A stretch of 9,164 nucleotides of DNA from an uncultured Alphaproteobacteria bacterium (GTDB lineage: Bacteria > Pseudomonadota > Alphaproteobacteria > Rhizobiales > Pleomorphomonadaceae). The stretch is from assembly GCA_937900425.1 (NCBI GenBank), contig CALCDT010000127.1, forward strand, positions 1-9,164, read 5' to 3'. The notes beneath the pieces were generated by a model that worked only from the letters and a program-made list of their open reading frames with translations, was not told the origin of the DNA and searched no databases. Of this stretch, positions 1 through 7,558 are shown one piece after another; the first letter of the stretch is position 1, and each line of letters begins with the position of its first letter. Position numbers and translations under genes: made by a program.

Positions 1-399
1 GGTGTCGATGTTGGCCGAGCCGATGAAGCCCTTCATCAGCTTGTTGGCGACGTAGTAGTCCTCGGTGAGGATCTGGCCGGAGACGTAGAAGGCGACGGCG
101 TCGGGGCCGTGCTCCGCGATCGCCGCCGAGAAGCGGGCGGCGACGAGGTCGAGCGCCTCGTCCCAGCCGGCGCGCCGCTCCCCGATCCGCGGATGCAGCA
201 GCCGGTCGTCGAGCGACAGCGTCTCGGCGAGCGCGGCGCCCTTGGCGCAGAGCCGGCCGGCATTGGCCGGATGGTCCGGGTCGCCGGAGACCGCGACGGC
301 GCCCTCCGCCGTGACGGTGGCAACCACCCCGCAGCCGACGCCGCAATAGGGGCAGGTGGTGCGGGTGACGACGGTGCCGGGCGCGGGATCGTGCTTCAC
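1..399 (-). CDS. nasA: Assimilatory nitrate reductase catalytic subunit NasA, N-terminal part (cut by left edge)
   Basis: Molybdopterin oxidoreductase that reduces nitrate to nitrite in the cytoplasm, the first reduction step of nitrate assimilation. Only 133 residues are visible and the frame is open to base 1. The N-terminal 4Fe-4S ligands are present as TCPYCGVGC (C16, C19, C23) and C51 in RLCAKG. Next come LDDRLLHPR, WDEALD and YVSGQILTEDYY, then MKGFIGSANIDT at the edge, all typical of the NasA/periplasmic nitrate reductase/formate dehydrogenase superfamily. The start is a GTG at 399-397. It has a strong GGAGG at 410-406 with 6-nt spacing, and no in-frame start codon lies between it and the nirD stop. 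The gene begins 58 nt after nirD in the same direction. Position after nirBD and the nitrate transporter favours the assimilatory enzyme. The molybdenum-cofactor domains lie outside the window. Confidence 0.95.
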   Translation of the reverse strand, partial: MKHDPAPGTVVTRTTCPYCGVGCGVVATVTAEGAVAVSGDPDHPANAGRLCAKGAALAETLSLDDRLLHPRIGERRAGWDEALDLVAARFSAAIAEHGPDAVAFYVSGQILTEDYYVANKLMKGFIGSANIDT

Positions 400-461
400 G
401 GCCGGCCTCCGGGGCGGGACGCGGCGAGCGCGCGGCGGCGGAAAAGCGCCGGCGCGGTCAT
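396..461 (-). other. 21-codon reading frame overlapping the nirD stop and the nasA start
   Basis: A short frame begins with an ATG that overlaps the nirD stop (ATGA, 461-458). It ends in a TGA that overlaps the nasA start (GTGA, 399-396). Its product would be 21 residues, starting MTAPALF and rich in arginine, alanine and proline. Both overlaps are of the kind used for translational coupling. The Shine-Dalgarno sequence in front of its ATG is weak, and nasA has its own good GGAGG inside this frame. I recognise no family. It could be a coupling or leader peptide, or chance in GC-rich DNA, where open frames are common. Confidence 0.25.
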
Positions 462-817
462 GGCGCCACCCCGGCGAGGCGGCCGAGGTCGAGCGAGATC
501 ACGCCGTCCTCGACCCGGACCGCGATGGTGCGGGCGCAGCCCTCGTCCGGCCCCTCGACGACGCCGGTTTCGAGGCTGATGACGAAGTTGTGGAGCGGGC
601 AGGTCACGGAATGGCCGTGGACGATGCCCTCCGACAAGGGGCCGCCGCGGTGCGGGCAGGCGTTGCGCAAGGCGAAGACGGCGTCGTCGGCGGCGCGGAA
701 CACGGCGATGTCGCCGTGCCGGCTCTTCACCACCCGGGCGCCCTGGACCGGGATGTCGGCGAGGCGGCCGACCACGGTCCACTCCTCGGCGAAACGGCTC
801 TGGAGCATCTGGTTCAT
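458..817 (-). CDS. nirD: Nitrite reductase (NADH) small subunit NirD, Rieske-type
   Basis: Small subunit of the cytoplasmic NADH-dependent assimilatory nitrite reductase, partner of NirB. The product is 119 residues. It carries an intact Rieske 2Fe-2S motif: CPHRGG followed by CPLHNF, giving two Cys and two His ligands. The fold continues with the DEGCARTIAVRVEDGVI strand region typical of NirD. The ATG at 817 overlaps the nirB stop in an ATGA junction, and a strong AAGGAGG at 831-825 precedes it with 7-nt spacing, so the start is well supported and coupling to nirB is likely. From family knowledge, the E. coli NirD has lost the metal ligands while many other NirD proteins keep them; this one belongs to the ligand-keeping type. 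An alternative reading as a free Rieske ferredoxin is unlikely given the overlap with nirB. Confidence 0.96.
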   Translation of the reverse strand: MNQMLQSRFAEEWTVVGRLADIPVQGARVVKSRHGDIAVFRAADDAVFALRNACPHRGGPLSEGIVHGHSVTCPLHNFVISLETGVVEGPDEGCARTIAVRVEDGVISLDLGRLAGVAP

Positions 818-3264
818 TCGGCGGCCTCCTTGTATCCGACGTCGGCCATCGGGGCGAACTCGTGCGCCTCGAAGCCTGCGACCCGCTCCGCCCAGGGATC
901 GACCTGGGCGTGTTTCTGGCTGAAGAGGAAGCGGGCGAGCAGGGCGGCGCGCCGGTCCTCGTCGTCGACGACGAGAGCGCGGATCGCGGCGACGCCGACG
1001 CGGTCGGCCCACTTGTAGATCCGCTCCAGGTAGCGGCCCTGCTCGCGGTAGAGCTGGGTCAGCGCCATGATCACCTCGATGCACTCGGCCTCGGTGTCGA
1101 CGTGGGTCAGCACCTCGGTGCCCTTGACATGCATGCCGGCGGCGCCGGCGAAGTGAATCTCGTAGCCGCTCTCGACGCAGACGACGCCGATGTCCTTGCA
1201 GGTCGCCTCGGCGCAGTTGCGCGGACAGCCGGAGACGCCGAGCTTGACCTTGGCCGGGGTCCACGAGCCCCACATCGCCTTCTCGAGCTTGACGCCGAGG
1301 CCGGTGGAATCCTGCGTGCCGAAGCGGCACCATTCCGAGCCGACGCAGGTCTTCACCGTGCGCAGGCCCTTGGCGTAGGCGGCGCCGGAGATCATGCCGG
1401 CCTTGCCGAGCTCGGCCCAGACCGCCGGCAGGTCCTCCTTCTTCACCCCGAGCAGGTCGATGCGCTGGCCGCCGGTGACCTTGACGGTCGGGATGGCGAA
1501 GCGGTCGGCGACGTCGGCGATGGCCCGCAGCTCGGCCGGCGTCGTCAGGCCGCCCCACATCCGCGGCACCACCGAATAGGTGCCGTCCTTCTGGATGTTG
1601 GCGTGGACGCGCTCGTTGATGAAGCGCGACTGCTGGTCGTCGACATAGTCGCCGGGCCAGTCGCAGAGCAGGTAGTAGTTGAGCGCCGGCCGGCACTTGG
1701 CGCAGCCGCAGCTCGTCTTCCACTGCAACTCCTGCATCACCGCCGGGATCGACTTCAGCGACTTGGCGACGATCAGCCGGCGCACCTCGTCATGGCCGAG
1801 GTCGGTGCACTTGCACATCGGCGTCACCGCCGCGGCGGAATAGGCGTCGCCGAGGGTGGCGACGAGCAGCTTCTCGACCAGCGGCGTGCACGAGCCGCAG
1901 GAGGCCGAGGCCTTGGTGTGGGTGCGGACCTCGTCGAGGCTGGTCAGCCCCTTCGTCGTGATCGCCGAGACGATCTTGCCCTTGCAGACGCCGTTGCAGC
2001 CGCAGACGGGAGCGTCATCCGGCAAGGCTGCAACGGCCGCCGTAGGGTCCAGCGGGGTCGCTCCCGCGAAGGCCGGGCCGAAGATCAGCGTCTCGCGCAG
2101 CTCCGAGACGTCGGTGCCGCTGCGCACCATGTCGAAGAACCAGTTGCCGTCGGCGGTGTCGCCGTAGAGCACGGCGCCGACGAGGCGGTTTTCTTCCAGC
2201 ACCAGCCGCTTGTAGACGCCGCGGGCGGCGTCGCGCAGCACGATCTCCTCGCGGCCCTTGCCCTCGGCGAAGTCGCCGGCGGAGAAGAGATCGATGCCGG
2301 TGACCTTGAGCTTGGTCGCGGTGACCGAGCCGGTGTAGGCGCCGGGGGTGCCGAGGAGACCCTTCGCCGCCACCTTCGCCATGTCGTAGAGCGGGGCGAC
2401 GAGGCCGTAGCAGGTGCCGCGGTGCTCGACGCATTCGCCGACCGAGAAGATGTCCGGGTCGGAGGTGCGCATGGCGTCGTCGACGAGGACGCCGCGGTTG
2501 GTGTCGAGGCCGGCGGCCCTGGCGAGGGCGGCGCTCGGGCGGATGCCGACCGCCATGACGACGAGGCTCGCGGCGATCTCGCGGCCGTCGTCGAGGCGCA
2601 CGCCGGTGACACGGGTCTCGCCGAGGATCGCGTGGGTGTTGGCCTTGCAGACCACCTCGATGCCGCGCGCCTCGATCGCCCGCTGCAGCAGGTAGCCGGC
2701 GGCCGGGTCGAGCTGGCGCTCCATCAGCGTCGGCATCAGGTGGAGGACGGTCACCTCCATGCCCTGGGCCTTCAGGCCCGCCGCCGCCTCGAGGCCGAGC
2801 AGGCCGCCGCCGATGACGACGGCACGGCCGCCGGCCTTCGCCGCCGCCGTCATCCGGTCGACGTCGTCGAGGTCGCGGTAGGTGACGACGCCGGGGAGAT
2901 CCTTGCCGGGCAGCGGGATGATCACCGGGTTCGAGCCCGTCGCGATCAGCAGCTTGTCGTAGCGATGCACCGAGCCGTCGGCGGCGGTGACGGTCTTCGC
3001 CGTCCGGTTGACGGCGTCGATCCGCACGCCCTTGACGAGGTCGATGCCATGCCCGGCGTACCAGGCGTCGTCGTGGATCAGGATGTCCTCGTAGGCCTTT
3101 TCGCCGGAGAGCACCGGCGAGAGCATGATGCGGTTGTAGTTGACCCGCGGCTCGGCGTTGAAGATCGTGACGTCGAAGGCGTCCGGGGCGTCGTCGAAGA
3201 GGTGCTCCAGCACCCGGCCGGCGGCCATGCCGTTGCCGACCACGATGAGTTTCTGTCTGGTCAT
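814..3264 (-). CDS. nirB: Nitrite reductase (NADH) large subunit NirB
   Basis: Reduces nitrite to ammonium with electrons from NADH, in the cytoplasm. The product is 816 residues, normal for the family. Domains in order: FAD-binding Rossmann motif VVGNGMAAG (8-16); ATG motif LLIATG (105-110); NAD-binding VVIGGGLLGLE (149-159); FAD-site VGEC (275-278). A BFD-like 2Fe-2S domain follows with C421, C423, C427 and CGSC (456-459), then a second cysteine-rich segment with C484, C486, C519, C521 and C524. The C-terminal sulfite/nitrite reductase domain has siroheme/4Fe-4S ligands TCVGSEWC (C640, C646) and GCPRNC (C680, C684). The frame stays open far upstream of the true start. I chose the ATG at 3264 because the protein begins MTRQKLIVVGNGMA as expected, with GGAGGAA at 3281-3275. 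It follows the ATPase gene by 29 nt and overlaps nirD by 4 nt. Confidence 0.97.
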   Translation of the reverse strand: MTRQKLIVVGNGMAAGRVLEHLFDDAPDAFDVTIFNAEPRVNYNRIMLSPVLSGEKAYEDILIHDDAWYAGHGIDLVKGVRIDAVNRTAKTVTAADGSVHRYDKLLIATGSNPVIIPLPGKDLPGVVTYRDLDDVDRMTAAAKAGGRAVVIGGGLLGLEAAAGLKAQGMEVTVLHLMPTLMERQLDPAAGYLLQRAIEARGIEVVCKANTHAILGETRVTGVRLDDGREIAASLVVMAVGIRPSAALARAAGLDTNRGVLVDDAMRTSDPDIFSVGECVEHRGTCYGLVAPLYDMAKVAAKGLLGTPGAYTGSVTATKLKVTGIDLFSAGDFAEGKGREEIVLRDAARGVYKRLVLEENRLVGAVLYGDTADGNWFFDMVRSGTDVSELRETLIFGPAFAGATPLDPTAAVAALPDDAPVCGCNGVCKGKIVSAITTKGLTSLDEVRTHTKASASCGSCTPLVEKLLVATLGDAYSAAAVTPMCKCTDLGHDEVRRLIVAKSLKSIPAVMQELQWKTSCGCAKCRPALNYYLLCDWPGDYVDDQQSRFINERVHANIQKDGTYSVVPRMWGGLTTPAELRAIADVADRFAIPTVKVTGGQRIDLLGVKKEDLPAVWAELGKAGMISGAAYAKGLRTVKTCVGSEWCRFGTQDSTGLGVKLEKAMWGSWTPAKVKLGVSGCPRNCAEATCKDIGVVCVESGYEIHFAGAAGMHVKGTEVLTHVDTEAECIEVIMALTQLYREQGRYLERIYKWADRVGVAAIRALVVDDEDRRAALLARFLFSQKHAQVDPWAERVAGFEAHEFAPMADVGYKEAAE

Positions 3265-3293
3265 GACGAAGGGGTTCCTCCGGGGTGCGGGCG

Positions 3294-5021
3294 TCACGCG
3301 GCCGAGCGGGACGCGGTCGCCTGACCGGCGTCGCGCGCGGGGGCGGGGATGGGGGCCGCGGCGCTCGCCGGGGCGTGGTCGCAGTCGGCGAGGAAGCTGA
3401 TCAGCTCCTCGCGGTAGGCGTAGTAGCCGGGGTGGTCGAGCAGGGCCTTGCGGCTGCGCGGCCGGGGAATGTCGACGTCCATGATCTTGCCGATGCGGGC
3501 GTTCGGGCCGTTGGTCATCATCACCACCCGGTCGGCGAGCAGGATCGCCTCGTCGACGTCGTGGGTGACGCAGATCGCGGTGACGCGGGTGCGCGCCCAC
3601 ACCTCCATCAGCACCTCCTGCAGCTCCCAGCGGGTCAGGCTGTCGAGCATGCCGAAGGGCTCGTCGAGCAGCAGCAGCTTCGGCGAGAGGGCGAAGGCGC
3701 GGGCGATGCCGACCCGCTGGCGCATGCCGTTGGAAAGGTCGCGGGCGAGCTTGTGCATGGCGTCGGCGAGGCCGACCCGGGCGAGGTAGTATTCGACGAT
3801 CTCGCGCCGTTCGGCCGGCGACGCGTTCGGGTAGACCCGGTCGACGCCGAGGGCGACGTTTTCGCGGGCGGTGAGCCAGGGCATCAGCGAGGGCGACTGG
3901 AACACCACCGCCCGCTCCGGCCCGGCGCCCGCCACCTCGCGCCCGTCGAGCACGATGCCGCCGGAGGTGATCTCGGTGAGGCCGGCGACCATGGAGAGCA
4001 CCGTCGACTTGCCGCAGCCGGAATGGCCGATCAGCGAGACGAACTCGCCCTTCTTCATCTTGAGGTCGAAGCCGTCGACGACGGTCAGCGGTCCCTTCGG
4101 CGTCGGATAGACCTTCCGCACCTCCCAGAATTCGGCGTAGGACCGCTCGAAGCCGGATTTCGCGGCCGCGCTCCAGGCCGCCGGCGGCGCGTCGGTCACC
4201 GGCCGGGCGGCGGGAAGGCGCCAGACGCCCTCCTCGTCTGCCTGGCGGCGGATGCCGGCCTTCATCAGATACTGGGTGATCTCGGCCCGCAGCGCCTTGA
4301 AGGCCGGGTCGTGGTTGAGCGCGGCCGGGTCGCGCGGCCGCGGCAGGTCGACCTTGAACGAGGGGCCGAGCGTCGCCTTCGGTCCGGGGTTGAGCGGGAT
4401 GATGCGGTCGGCGAGGCGGATCGCCTCGTCGACGTCGTTGGTGATCAGCAGCACGGTCTTCCTGTCCGCCTGCCAGATCTTCTCGATCTCGTCCTGGAGC
4501 CTCGCCCGCGTCAGCGCGTCGAGCGCCGACAGCGGCTCGTCGAGCACCAGCATCTTCGGGTTCATGGCGAGCGCCCGGGCCACCGCCACCCGCTGGCGCA
4601 TGCCGCCGGAGAGCTCGGCCGGCCGGCGCTCGGCGGCGTGGGAAAGGCCGACCATCGCCACATGGTGGGCGACCTTCGCCGCCCGCTCGGCGCGGGAGAG
4701 CCTGGGGAACACCGCGTCGACGGCGAGGGCGACGTTGGCCGAGACCGTCAGCCACGGCATCAGCGAGTAGTTCTGGAAGACGACGCCGCGGTCCGGGCCG
4801 GGGCCGGTGACCGGGGCGCCGGCGAAGGTGACGGTGCCGGTGTCCGGCGCCGTCAGTCCGGCGATCAGCGAGACGAGGGTGGTCTTGCCGGAGCCGGAGA
4901 AGCCGACGACGGCGACGAACTCGCCCTCTTCGACGGAAAGGTCGATGCCGGAGAGCACCTGCGTCCGGCCGGCGCCGGCGCCGTGCGACTTGGCGACGCC
5001 CTGGAGTTCGAGGATGGCCAT
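3294..5021 (-). CDS. Nitrate ABC transporter ATPase, fused tandem nucleotide-binding domains (NrtC/NrtD type)
   Basis: Supplies ATP-driven energy for the NrtAB nitrate importer on the inner membrane face. The 575-residue product contains two complete ABC domains. Domain 1 has Walker A GFSGSGKTT (40-48), Q-loop Q83, signature LSGGM (137-141), Walker B MLVLDEP (157-163) and TND at the switch position (N195 instead of His). Domain 2 has Walker A GHSGCGKST (332-340), Q-loop Q375, signature LSNGM (429-433), Walker B LLLLDEP (449-455) and THD (H487). A linker of about 80 residues joins them, and an Ala/Pro-rich tail ends the protein. In cyanobacteria NrtC and NrtD are separate, and NrtC carries an NrtA-like regulatory domain. 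That domain is absent here. The ATG at 5021 has AGGAG-type ribosome binding at 5033-5029, overlapping the nrtB stop, with an 11-nt gap from nrtB. The open frame upstream of it is a shadow of nrtB. Confidence 0.95.
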   Translation of the reverse strand: MAILELQGVAKSHGAGAGRTQVLSGIDLSVEEGEFVAVVGFSGSGKTTLVSLIAGLTAPDTGTVTFAGAPVTGPGPDRGVVFQNYSLMPWLTVSANVALAVDAVFPRLSRAERAAKVAHHVAMVGLSHAAERRPAELSGGMRQRVAVARALAMNPKMLVLDEPLSALDALTRARLQDEIEKIWQADRKTVLLITNDVDEAIRLADRIIPLNPGPKATLGPSFKVDLPRPRDPAALNHDPAFKALRAEITQYLMKAGIRRQADEEGVWRLPAARPVTDAPPAAWSAAAKSGFERSYAEFWEVRKVYPTPKGPLTVVDGFDLKMKKGEFVSLIGHSGCGKSTVLSMVAGLTEITSGGIVLDGREVAGAGPERAVVFQSPSLMPWLTARENVALGVDRVYPNASPAERREIVEYYLARVGLADAMHKLARDLSNGMRQRVGIARAFALSPKLLLLDEPFGMLDSLTRWELQEVLMEVWARTRVTAICVTHDVDEAILLADRVVMMTNGPNARIGKIMDVDIPRPRSRKALLDHPGYYAYREELISFLADCDHAPASAAAPIPAPARDAGQATASRSAA

Positions 5022-5032
5022 CGGGTCTCTCC

Positions 5033-6103
5033 TCAGCGGGTCGGGGCGAAGGTGACGGCGGACTGCAGCGCCAGCATCAGCCGGTCGAGCAGGAAGCCGA
5101 TGAAGCCGATGGTGATCACCGCGGCGATGATGCGGGCGAGGCTGTCGGAGGAGCCGTTCTGGAACTCGTCCCAGACGAATTTGCCGAGGCCCGGATTCTG
5201 GGCCAGCATCTCGGCCGCGATCAGCACCATCCAGCCGACGCCGAGCGACAGGCGCAGGCCGGTGAAGATCAGCGGCAGCGCCGAGGGCAGCACCATCTTG
5301 CGGATCGTCGTCGCGGTGGAGAGCTGCAGCACCCGGCCGACGTTGACGAGATCCTTGTCGATCGCCGAGACGCCGACGGCGGTGTTGATCAGCGTCGGCC
5401 ACAGCGAGCAGAGCGTGACGGTGATCGCCGAGACCACCAGCGACTTGGGCAGCCAGTCGGTGGTGTCGACGTAGACCGCCGACACCACCATGGTGACGAT
5501 CGGCAGCCAGGCCAGCGGCGACACCGGCTTGAAGATCTGGATCAGCGGGTTGAGCGCGCCCTCGACCGACTTGGAGAGGCCGCAGAGGATGCCGAGCGGC
5601 ACCGCCACCAGCGTCGCGACGGTGAAGCCGAGCAGCACGGTCTTGAGGCTGGTCAGGATCTGGTCGAGGAAGGTCGGCCGGCCGGTGTAGGCCCGCTCCT
5701 TGACCCGGTCGGCCTTGCCGGCGGCGACGAGGTCACGGTTGCGCTCGTCCTGGCGGGCGTGGAAGTCGGCCGCCTTCTGCCGCTCGGCGAGGTGGTCCTC
5801 GTAGAGCACCTCGAACTGGGCGGCGACGGCGGCGGGACCTGGTATTGCGCCGAGGGAGGTCTGGACCTGGGGCGCGAGCAGCGCCCAGAGGCCGACGAAG
5901 GCGGCGATGCCGACGAGCGGCAGCCCGGCCTTGCGCCAGAGGTCGCGGAGCTGGTCGGCGGGGCTGGCGCCCGTCGCCATCCGGGCGAGCGGCACGAGGA
6001 AGCCGAGGCCGACGAGGTTCAGCGTCGGCGCGGCCCGGTCGATCGCCTGGACGAGGCGCTCGCGCGGGAAGCGGCGGGGGCGCTCGATGTCGATGGTGGT
6101 CAT
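5033..6103 (-). CDS. nrtB: Nitrate ABC transporter permease NrtB
   Basis: Inner-membrane permease of the nitrate importer. The product is 356 residues. Hydrophobic, likely membrane-spanning stretches lie near residues 61-78, 150-176, 192-212, 218-240, 276-298 and 323-345. The cytoplasmic coupling (EAA) loop that docks on the ATPase is visible at about 251-273, ending IRKMVLP. The motif IFKPVSPLAWLPI (190-202) is characteristic of NrtB/TauC-type permeases. Between the first and second spans, residues 98-143 form a charged stretch (LAERQKAADFHARQDERNRD and onwards) that makes the protein longer than the roughly 280-residue cyanobacterial NrtB. The start ATG at 6103 has only a weak GGGAA upstream, so translation may depend on nrtA or the intergenic hairpin. 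An internal start at Met42 (5980) is possible but would remove the conserved-looking N-terminus. Confidence 0.94.
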   Translation of the reverse strand: MTTIDIERPRRFPRERLVQAIDRAAPTLNLVGLGFLVPLARMATGASPADQLRDLWRKAGLPLVGIAAFVGLWALLAPQVQTSLGAIPGPAAVAAQFEVLYEDHLAERQKAADFHARQDERNRDLVAAGKADRVKERAYTGRPTFLDQILTSLKTVLLGFTVATLVAVPLGILCGLSKSVEGALNPLIQIFKPVSPLAWLPIVTMVVSAVYVDTTDWLPKSLVVSAITVTLCSLWPTLINTAVGVSAIDKDLVNVGRVLQLSTATTIRKMVLPSALPLIFTGLRLSLGVGWMVLIAAEMLAQNPGLGKFVWDEFQNGSSDSLARIIAAVITIGFIGFLLDRLMLALQSAVTFAPTR

Positions 6104-6136
6104 GGAGAAGGTTCCCGGATCGATGGGGACGGGGCG

Positions 6137-6160
6137 TCCGGGCGCGGCGGCGCGCCCGGA
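6137..6160 (-). repeat. Perfect 10-bp inverted repeat (hairpin) between nrtA and nrtB
   Basis: TCCGGGCGCG (6137-6146) and CGCGCCCGGA (6151-6160) are exact inverted copies around a 4-nt loop. The hairpin occupies the middle of the 71-nt gap (6104-6174). No U-tract follows it in the direction of transcription, so it does not look like an intrinsic terminator. In transporter operons such hairpins behind the binding-protein gene often protect upstream mRNA and raise the binding protein over the membrane parts. I infer the same role here. Confidence 0.7.
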
Positions 6161-6174
6161 GCGGGGGCCGTCGC

Positions 6175-7554
6175 TCAGTTGATGACGTCGCCGCCTTCGA
6201 TCCGCTGCTCGCCCTTGAGGCCGATCGCGAATTTGGCGAGATAGTCGTTGGGCTTGCGGCCGTCGTATTCGATGCCGTCGATGAAGTCGGCGGTCGGCGC
6301 CTTGTAGCCGTCGGTGCCGAAGGGCACGTCGTCCCGCTCGATCAGGCCGTCGGCGAGAAGCGCCTCGGCGGCCTTCAGGTAGATGTCCGGCCGGTAGACC
6401 TTCGCGGCGACCTCGGCGTACCAGCCGTCCGGCTGCGCCTCGGCGATCTGGCCCCAGCGCCGCATCTGCGTGAGGTACCAGACCGCGTCAGAGTAGAACG
6501 GATAGGTCGCGTGGTACCGGTAGAAGACGTTGAAGTCCGGCACCTCGCGCTTGTCGCCCTTCTCGTATTCGAAGGTGCCGGTCATCGAGGCGGCGATCAC
6601 CGCGGCGTCGGCGCCGACGTATTCGGCCCGCGACAGGATCTCCACCGCCTCGGCGCGGTTGGCGTTGTCGTTCTCGTCGAGCCACTTGGCTGCGCGGATC
6701 AGCGCCTTGGTGAGGGCGATGGTGGTGTTGGGATTGTCCTCGACGAATTGCGCGGTCAGCCCGAACACCTTCTCCGGATTGTTCTTCCAGATCTCGTAGT
6801 CGGTGATCACCGGCACGCCGATGCCCTTGAACACGGCGGCCTGGTTCCACGGCTCGCCGACGGAGTAGCCGACGATGGTGCCGGCCTCCAGCGTCGCCGG
6901 CATCTGCGGCGGCGGCGTCACCGAGAGCAGGGCGTCGGCCCGGATCTGGCCGGAGATGTCGGTGGGGGAATAGAAGCCGGGGGCGATGCCGCCGGCGGCG
7001 AGCCAGTAGCGCAGCTCGTAATTGTGGGTCGAGACCGGGAAGACCATGCCCATGTTGAAGGGCTTGCCCTCGGCGCGGAAGGCCTCGACCACCGGCTTCA
7101 GCGCGTCGGCCTTGATCGGATGCACCGGCTTGCCGTCGGCGTCCATCTCGAGGTGGGGCTTCATCATCTCCCACACGGCGTTGGAGACGGTGATGCCGTT
7201 GCCGTTGAGGTCCATCGAGAAGGGGGTGACGATGTCGGCCTTGGTGCCGATGCCGATGGTGGCGCCGAGCGGCTGGCCGGCCAGCATGTGGGCGCCGTCG
7301 AGCTCGCCCGAGATCACCCGGTCGAGCAGCACCTTCCAGTTGGCCTGGGGCTCGAGGGTGACGTAGAGCCCCTCGTCCTCGAAGTAGCCGAGTTCCTTGG
7401 CGACCGCGAGCGGCGCCATGTCGGTGAGCTTGATGAAGCCGAAGGTCAGTTCGTCCTTCTCGACGTCGAGCATCTCTGCGCGGGCGGCACTCGTGGCGAG
7501 CGCCGTGCCGATCAGGAGGGCGGCGAGAAGGCGGGGCTTGAGGGTGTCGGTCAT
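6175..7554 (-). CDS. nrtA: Periplasmic nitrate-binding protein NrtA
   Basis: Captures nitrate (possibly also nitrite) in the periplasm and delivers it to NrtB. The preprotein is 459 residues. A Sec signal peptide is visible: positive K6/R8, a hydrophobic core around 9-23, and an ARA cleavage site after residue 26. There is no lipobox Cys, so it should be a free periplasmic protein rather than a lipoprotein as in cyanobacteria, and no twin arginine. Family motifs include GFIKLTDMAPLAVAKELGYF, HNYELRY (177-183), VGEPWN (232-237) and MRRWGQI. The frame continues upstream to a TTG at 7587, but I chose the ATG at 7554. It gives a clean signal peptide, and the upstream extension would run into the U-tract of the leader terminator. 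The Shine-Dalgarno GGAG (7569-7566) sits in a hairpin loop. It is the first gene after the sigma-54 promoter. Confidence 0.95.
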   Translation of the reverse strand: MTDTLKPRLLAALLIGTALATSAARAEMLDVEKDELTFGFIKLTDMAPLAVAKELGYFEDEGLYVTLEPQANWKVLLDRVISGELDGAHMLAGQPLGATIGIGTKADIVTPFSMDLNGNGITVSNAVWEMMKPHLEMDADGKPVHPIKADALKPVVEAFRAEGKPFNMGMVFPVSTHNYELRYWLAAGGIAPGFYSPTDISGQIRADALLSVTPPPQMPATLEAGTIVGYSVGEPWNQAAVFKGIGVPVITDYEIWKNNPEKVFGLTAQFVEDNPNTTIALTKALIRAAKWLDENDNANRAEAVEILSRAEYVGADAAVIAASMTGTFEYEKGDKREVPDFNVFYRYHATYPFYSDAVWYLTQMRRWGQIAEAQPDGWYAEVAAKVYRPDIYLKAAEALLADGLIERDDVPFGTDGYKAPTADFIDGIEYDGRKPNDYLAKFAIGLKGEQRIEGGDVIN

Positions 7555-7558
7555 CGGA

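Noticed and set aside
36..323. Minus-strand 95-codon frame near the left edge
   Set aside because: It lies in another frame of nasA and is Ser/Arg/Pro-rich noise, while the nasA frame shows the 4Fe-4S motif.
862..3324. Long plus-strand open frame of about 820 codons antisense to nirB
   Set aside because: The composition is rich in His, Asp, Gly, Val and Arg with no domain, the usual mirror of a high-GC gene. The minus strand encodes a complete NirB with all motifs.
814..4755. NirB read as a 1313-residue protein with a long N-terminal extension
   Set aside because: The extra 497 residues are an out-of-frame reading of the ATPase gene. The real start is the ATG at 3264, with a ribosome-binding site and the canonical N-terminus.
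3294..5402. ATPase start upstream of 5021
   Set aside because: The extension is an out-of-frame reading of nrtB. The ATG at 5021 has a good Shine-Dalgarno sequence and starts the ABC domain correctly.
3285..5474. Long plus-strand open frame of about 729 codons antisense to the ATPase gene
   Set aside because: Low-complexity shadow translation with no recognisable motif; the opposite strand encodes two complete ABC domains.
6137..6160. nrtA-nrtB hairpin as a transcription terminator
   Set aside because: No U-tract follows in the direction of transcription, and nrtB and the ATPase belong to the same transporter.
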